Shown piece by piece: positions 32,392-33,114 of a DNA stretch of 33,114 nt. The stretch spans positions 1 to 33,114 of the IMG/VR virus record IMGVR_UViG_3300032293_001694. One strand, given 5' to 3'. Position 1 is the first letter of the stretch, and the number at the start of each line of letters is the position of its first letter. The position numbers were made by a program, and so were the translations under genes. The DNA is from a virus. The notes under the pieces are model-generated. The model searched no databases. It was not told the DNA's origin and worked only from the letters and a program-made list of their open reading frames with translations.

Positions 32392-33114
32392 TGAATAACA
32401 AATACAAGAATTTATTAGATGAAGTAAATTTGGAACATACCACTAAACACCTTAGAACTAGAAATTCTAAGGTGTTATTTGTGGATGGTTTAAATATGTT
32501 CTTCCGTTGTTGGAGCACAAACCCAACAATGAACGAAGATGGAGAACACACCGGTGGTATGGTTGGATTCCTAAAATCATTGGGAGCAGTTATACGCCAG
32601 GAAAACCCTACTAGAGTAGTAGTAATATTTGATGGTAAGGGTGGTTCGCAAAAAAGAAAAGAAGTATTCTCAAATTACAAAGCGGATAGAAAAGTTAAAT
32701 TCAGAGTCAATCGTCAGTATGCTGATATGATGAGCGAAGAAGATGAGCAAGTAAGTTTGAGAAGGCAATTGAGTTCATTGGCTAACATCTTAGGTGTATT
32801 GCCGGTAACTACAATGATTTATGATAACATAGAAGCAGATGATGTAATCGGTTATTTAGCTAAACAAGTTATTAAAGAAGATGAAGGAGCATTAATTCTT
32901 TCATCGGATAAAGATTTCCTACAATTAGTTTCGGATAATATCCAAGTTTGGAATCCATTGAAGAAACAAAAAATTGATAAGGATAAATTAAAAGAATTAT
33001 ACGGAGTTCACGATGAAAACTTTATATGGTATAGAGTAATGGATGGTGATAAATCCGATAACATAGATGGTGTAAAAGGATGCGGATTAAAAACACTTCT
33101 TAAAAGATTACCTG
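32391..33114 (+). CDS. 5'-3' exonuclease (FEN/RNase H type), 3' end beyond window
   Basis: A GTG at 32391 overlaps the recombinase stop (TAGTG) and opens a frame of 241 codons to the window edge. Motifs: VLFVDGLNMFFRCW (first metal Asp), VVVIFDGKGG, NIEADDVIGYLAKQ (acidic cluster), ALILSSDKDFLQLVS and the helix-hairpin-helix start GDKSDNIDGVKGCGLKTLL. This is the T4 RNase H/T5 flap nuclease layout: it removes RNA primers and 5' flaps, a role that here complements a polymerase without its own 5' nuclease. An internal ATG exists (codon 38) but would remove the first metal-binding Asp, so GTG is preferred. Confidence 0.9.
   Translation, partial: MNNKYKNLLDEVNLEHTTKHLRTRNSKVLFVDGLNMFFRCWSTNPTMNEDGEHTGGMVGFLKSLGAVIRQENPTRVVVIFDGKGGSQKRKEVFSNYKADRKVKFRVNRQYADMMSEEDEQVSLRRQLSSLANILGVLPVTTMIYDNIEADDVIGYLAKQVIKEDEGALILSSDKDFLQLVSDNIQVWNPLKKQKIDKDKLKELYGVHDENFIWYRVMDGDKSDNIDGVKGCGLKTLLKRLP

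Overview
The window is a compact, AT-rich, all-plus-strand stretch of a contractile-tailed (myovirus-type) bacteriophage genome. It holds the end of a giant tail fibre, the sheath, the tube, a tail-assembly chaperone region, the tape measure, several baseplate/hub genes and the start of a replication/recombination block. No tRNA, rRNA, CRISPR array or insertion sequence was seen, and both edges cut through genes.

Host clues point to Bacteroidota. Five gaps carry TTG/TTTG, 19-20 bp, then TAnnTTT(G/A), the promoter layout known for that phylum's primary sigma factor. Almost no start codon has a Shine-Dalgarno sequence. The exonuclease-free family A DNA polymerase recalls the split polymerase of Rhodothermus phage RM378. 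This assignment is inference from the sequence.

Layout: (1) 1-9.3 kb, adhesion: a >2300-residue fibre with a C-terminal S74 intramolecular chaperone, a GT-B-like glycosyltransferase, and a beta-rich protein interrupted by a Hint (intein-like) domain. (2) 9.3-14.1 kb, tail core: two small proteins, sheath, tube, and a gp26-like protein whose frame ends at a T7 run and appears to continue in another frame, a candidate programmed +1/-2 frameshift; then a small helical protein. (3) 14.1-21.4 kb, tape measure and baseplate in one near-gapless string with repeated TAA-T-ATG junctions. (4) 21.4-24.7 kb, a PhyH-like oxygenase, DNA polymerase, a second Fe(II)/2OG oxygenase and an unknown protein. (5) 24.7-28.9 kb, a 1395-residue multi-domain protein with a ParB/sulfiredoxin-like motif. 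(6) 28.9-30.3 kb, an Nmad1 (DUF1599) protein, a 59-residue overlapping ORF, a DUF454 membrane protein and an unknown. (7) 30.4-33.1 kb, ssDNA-binding protein, RecA/UvsX recombinase and the start of a 5'-3' exonuclease (FEN/RNase H type).

Regulation seems to use two signals. Host-type two-box promoters precede enzyme and replication genes. An 8-mer TATTTATA without a -33 box lies in the gaps before structural genes and also before the ssb gene. Two clear intrinsic terminators bracket the chaperone gene. The likeliest under-described items are the frameshift, the Hint-containing virion protein, the 1395-residue protein and the divergent oxygenase and polymerase active sites.
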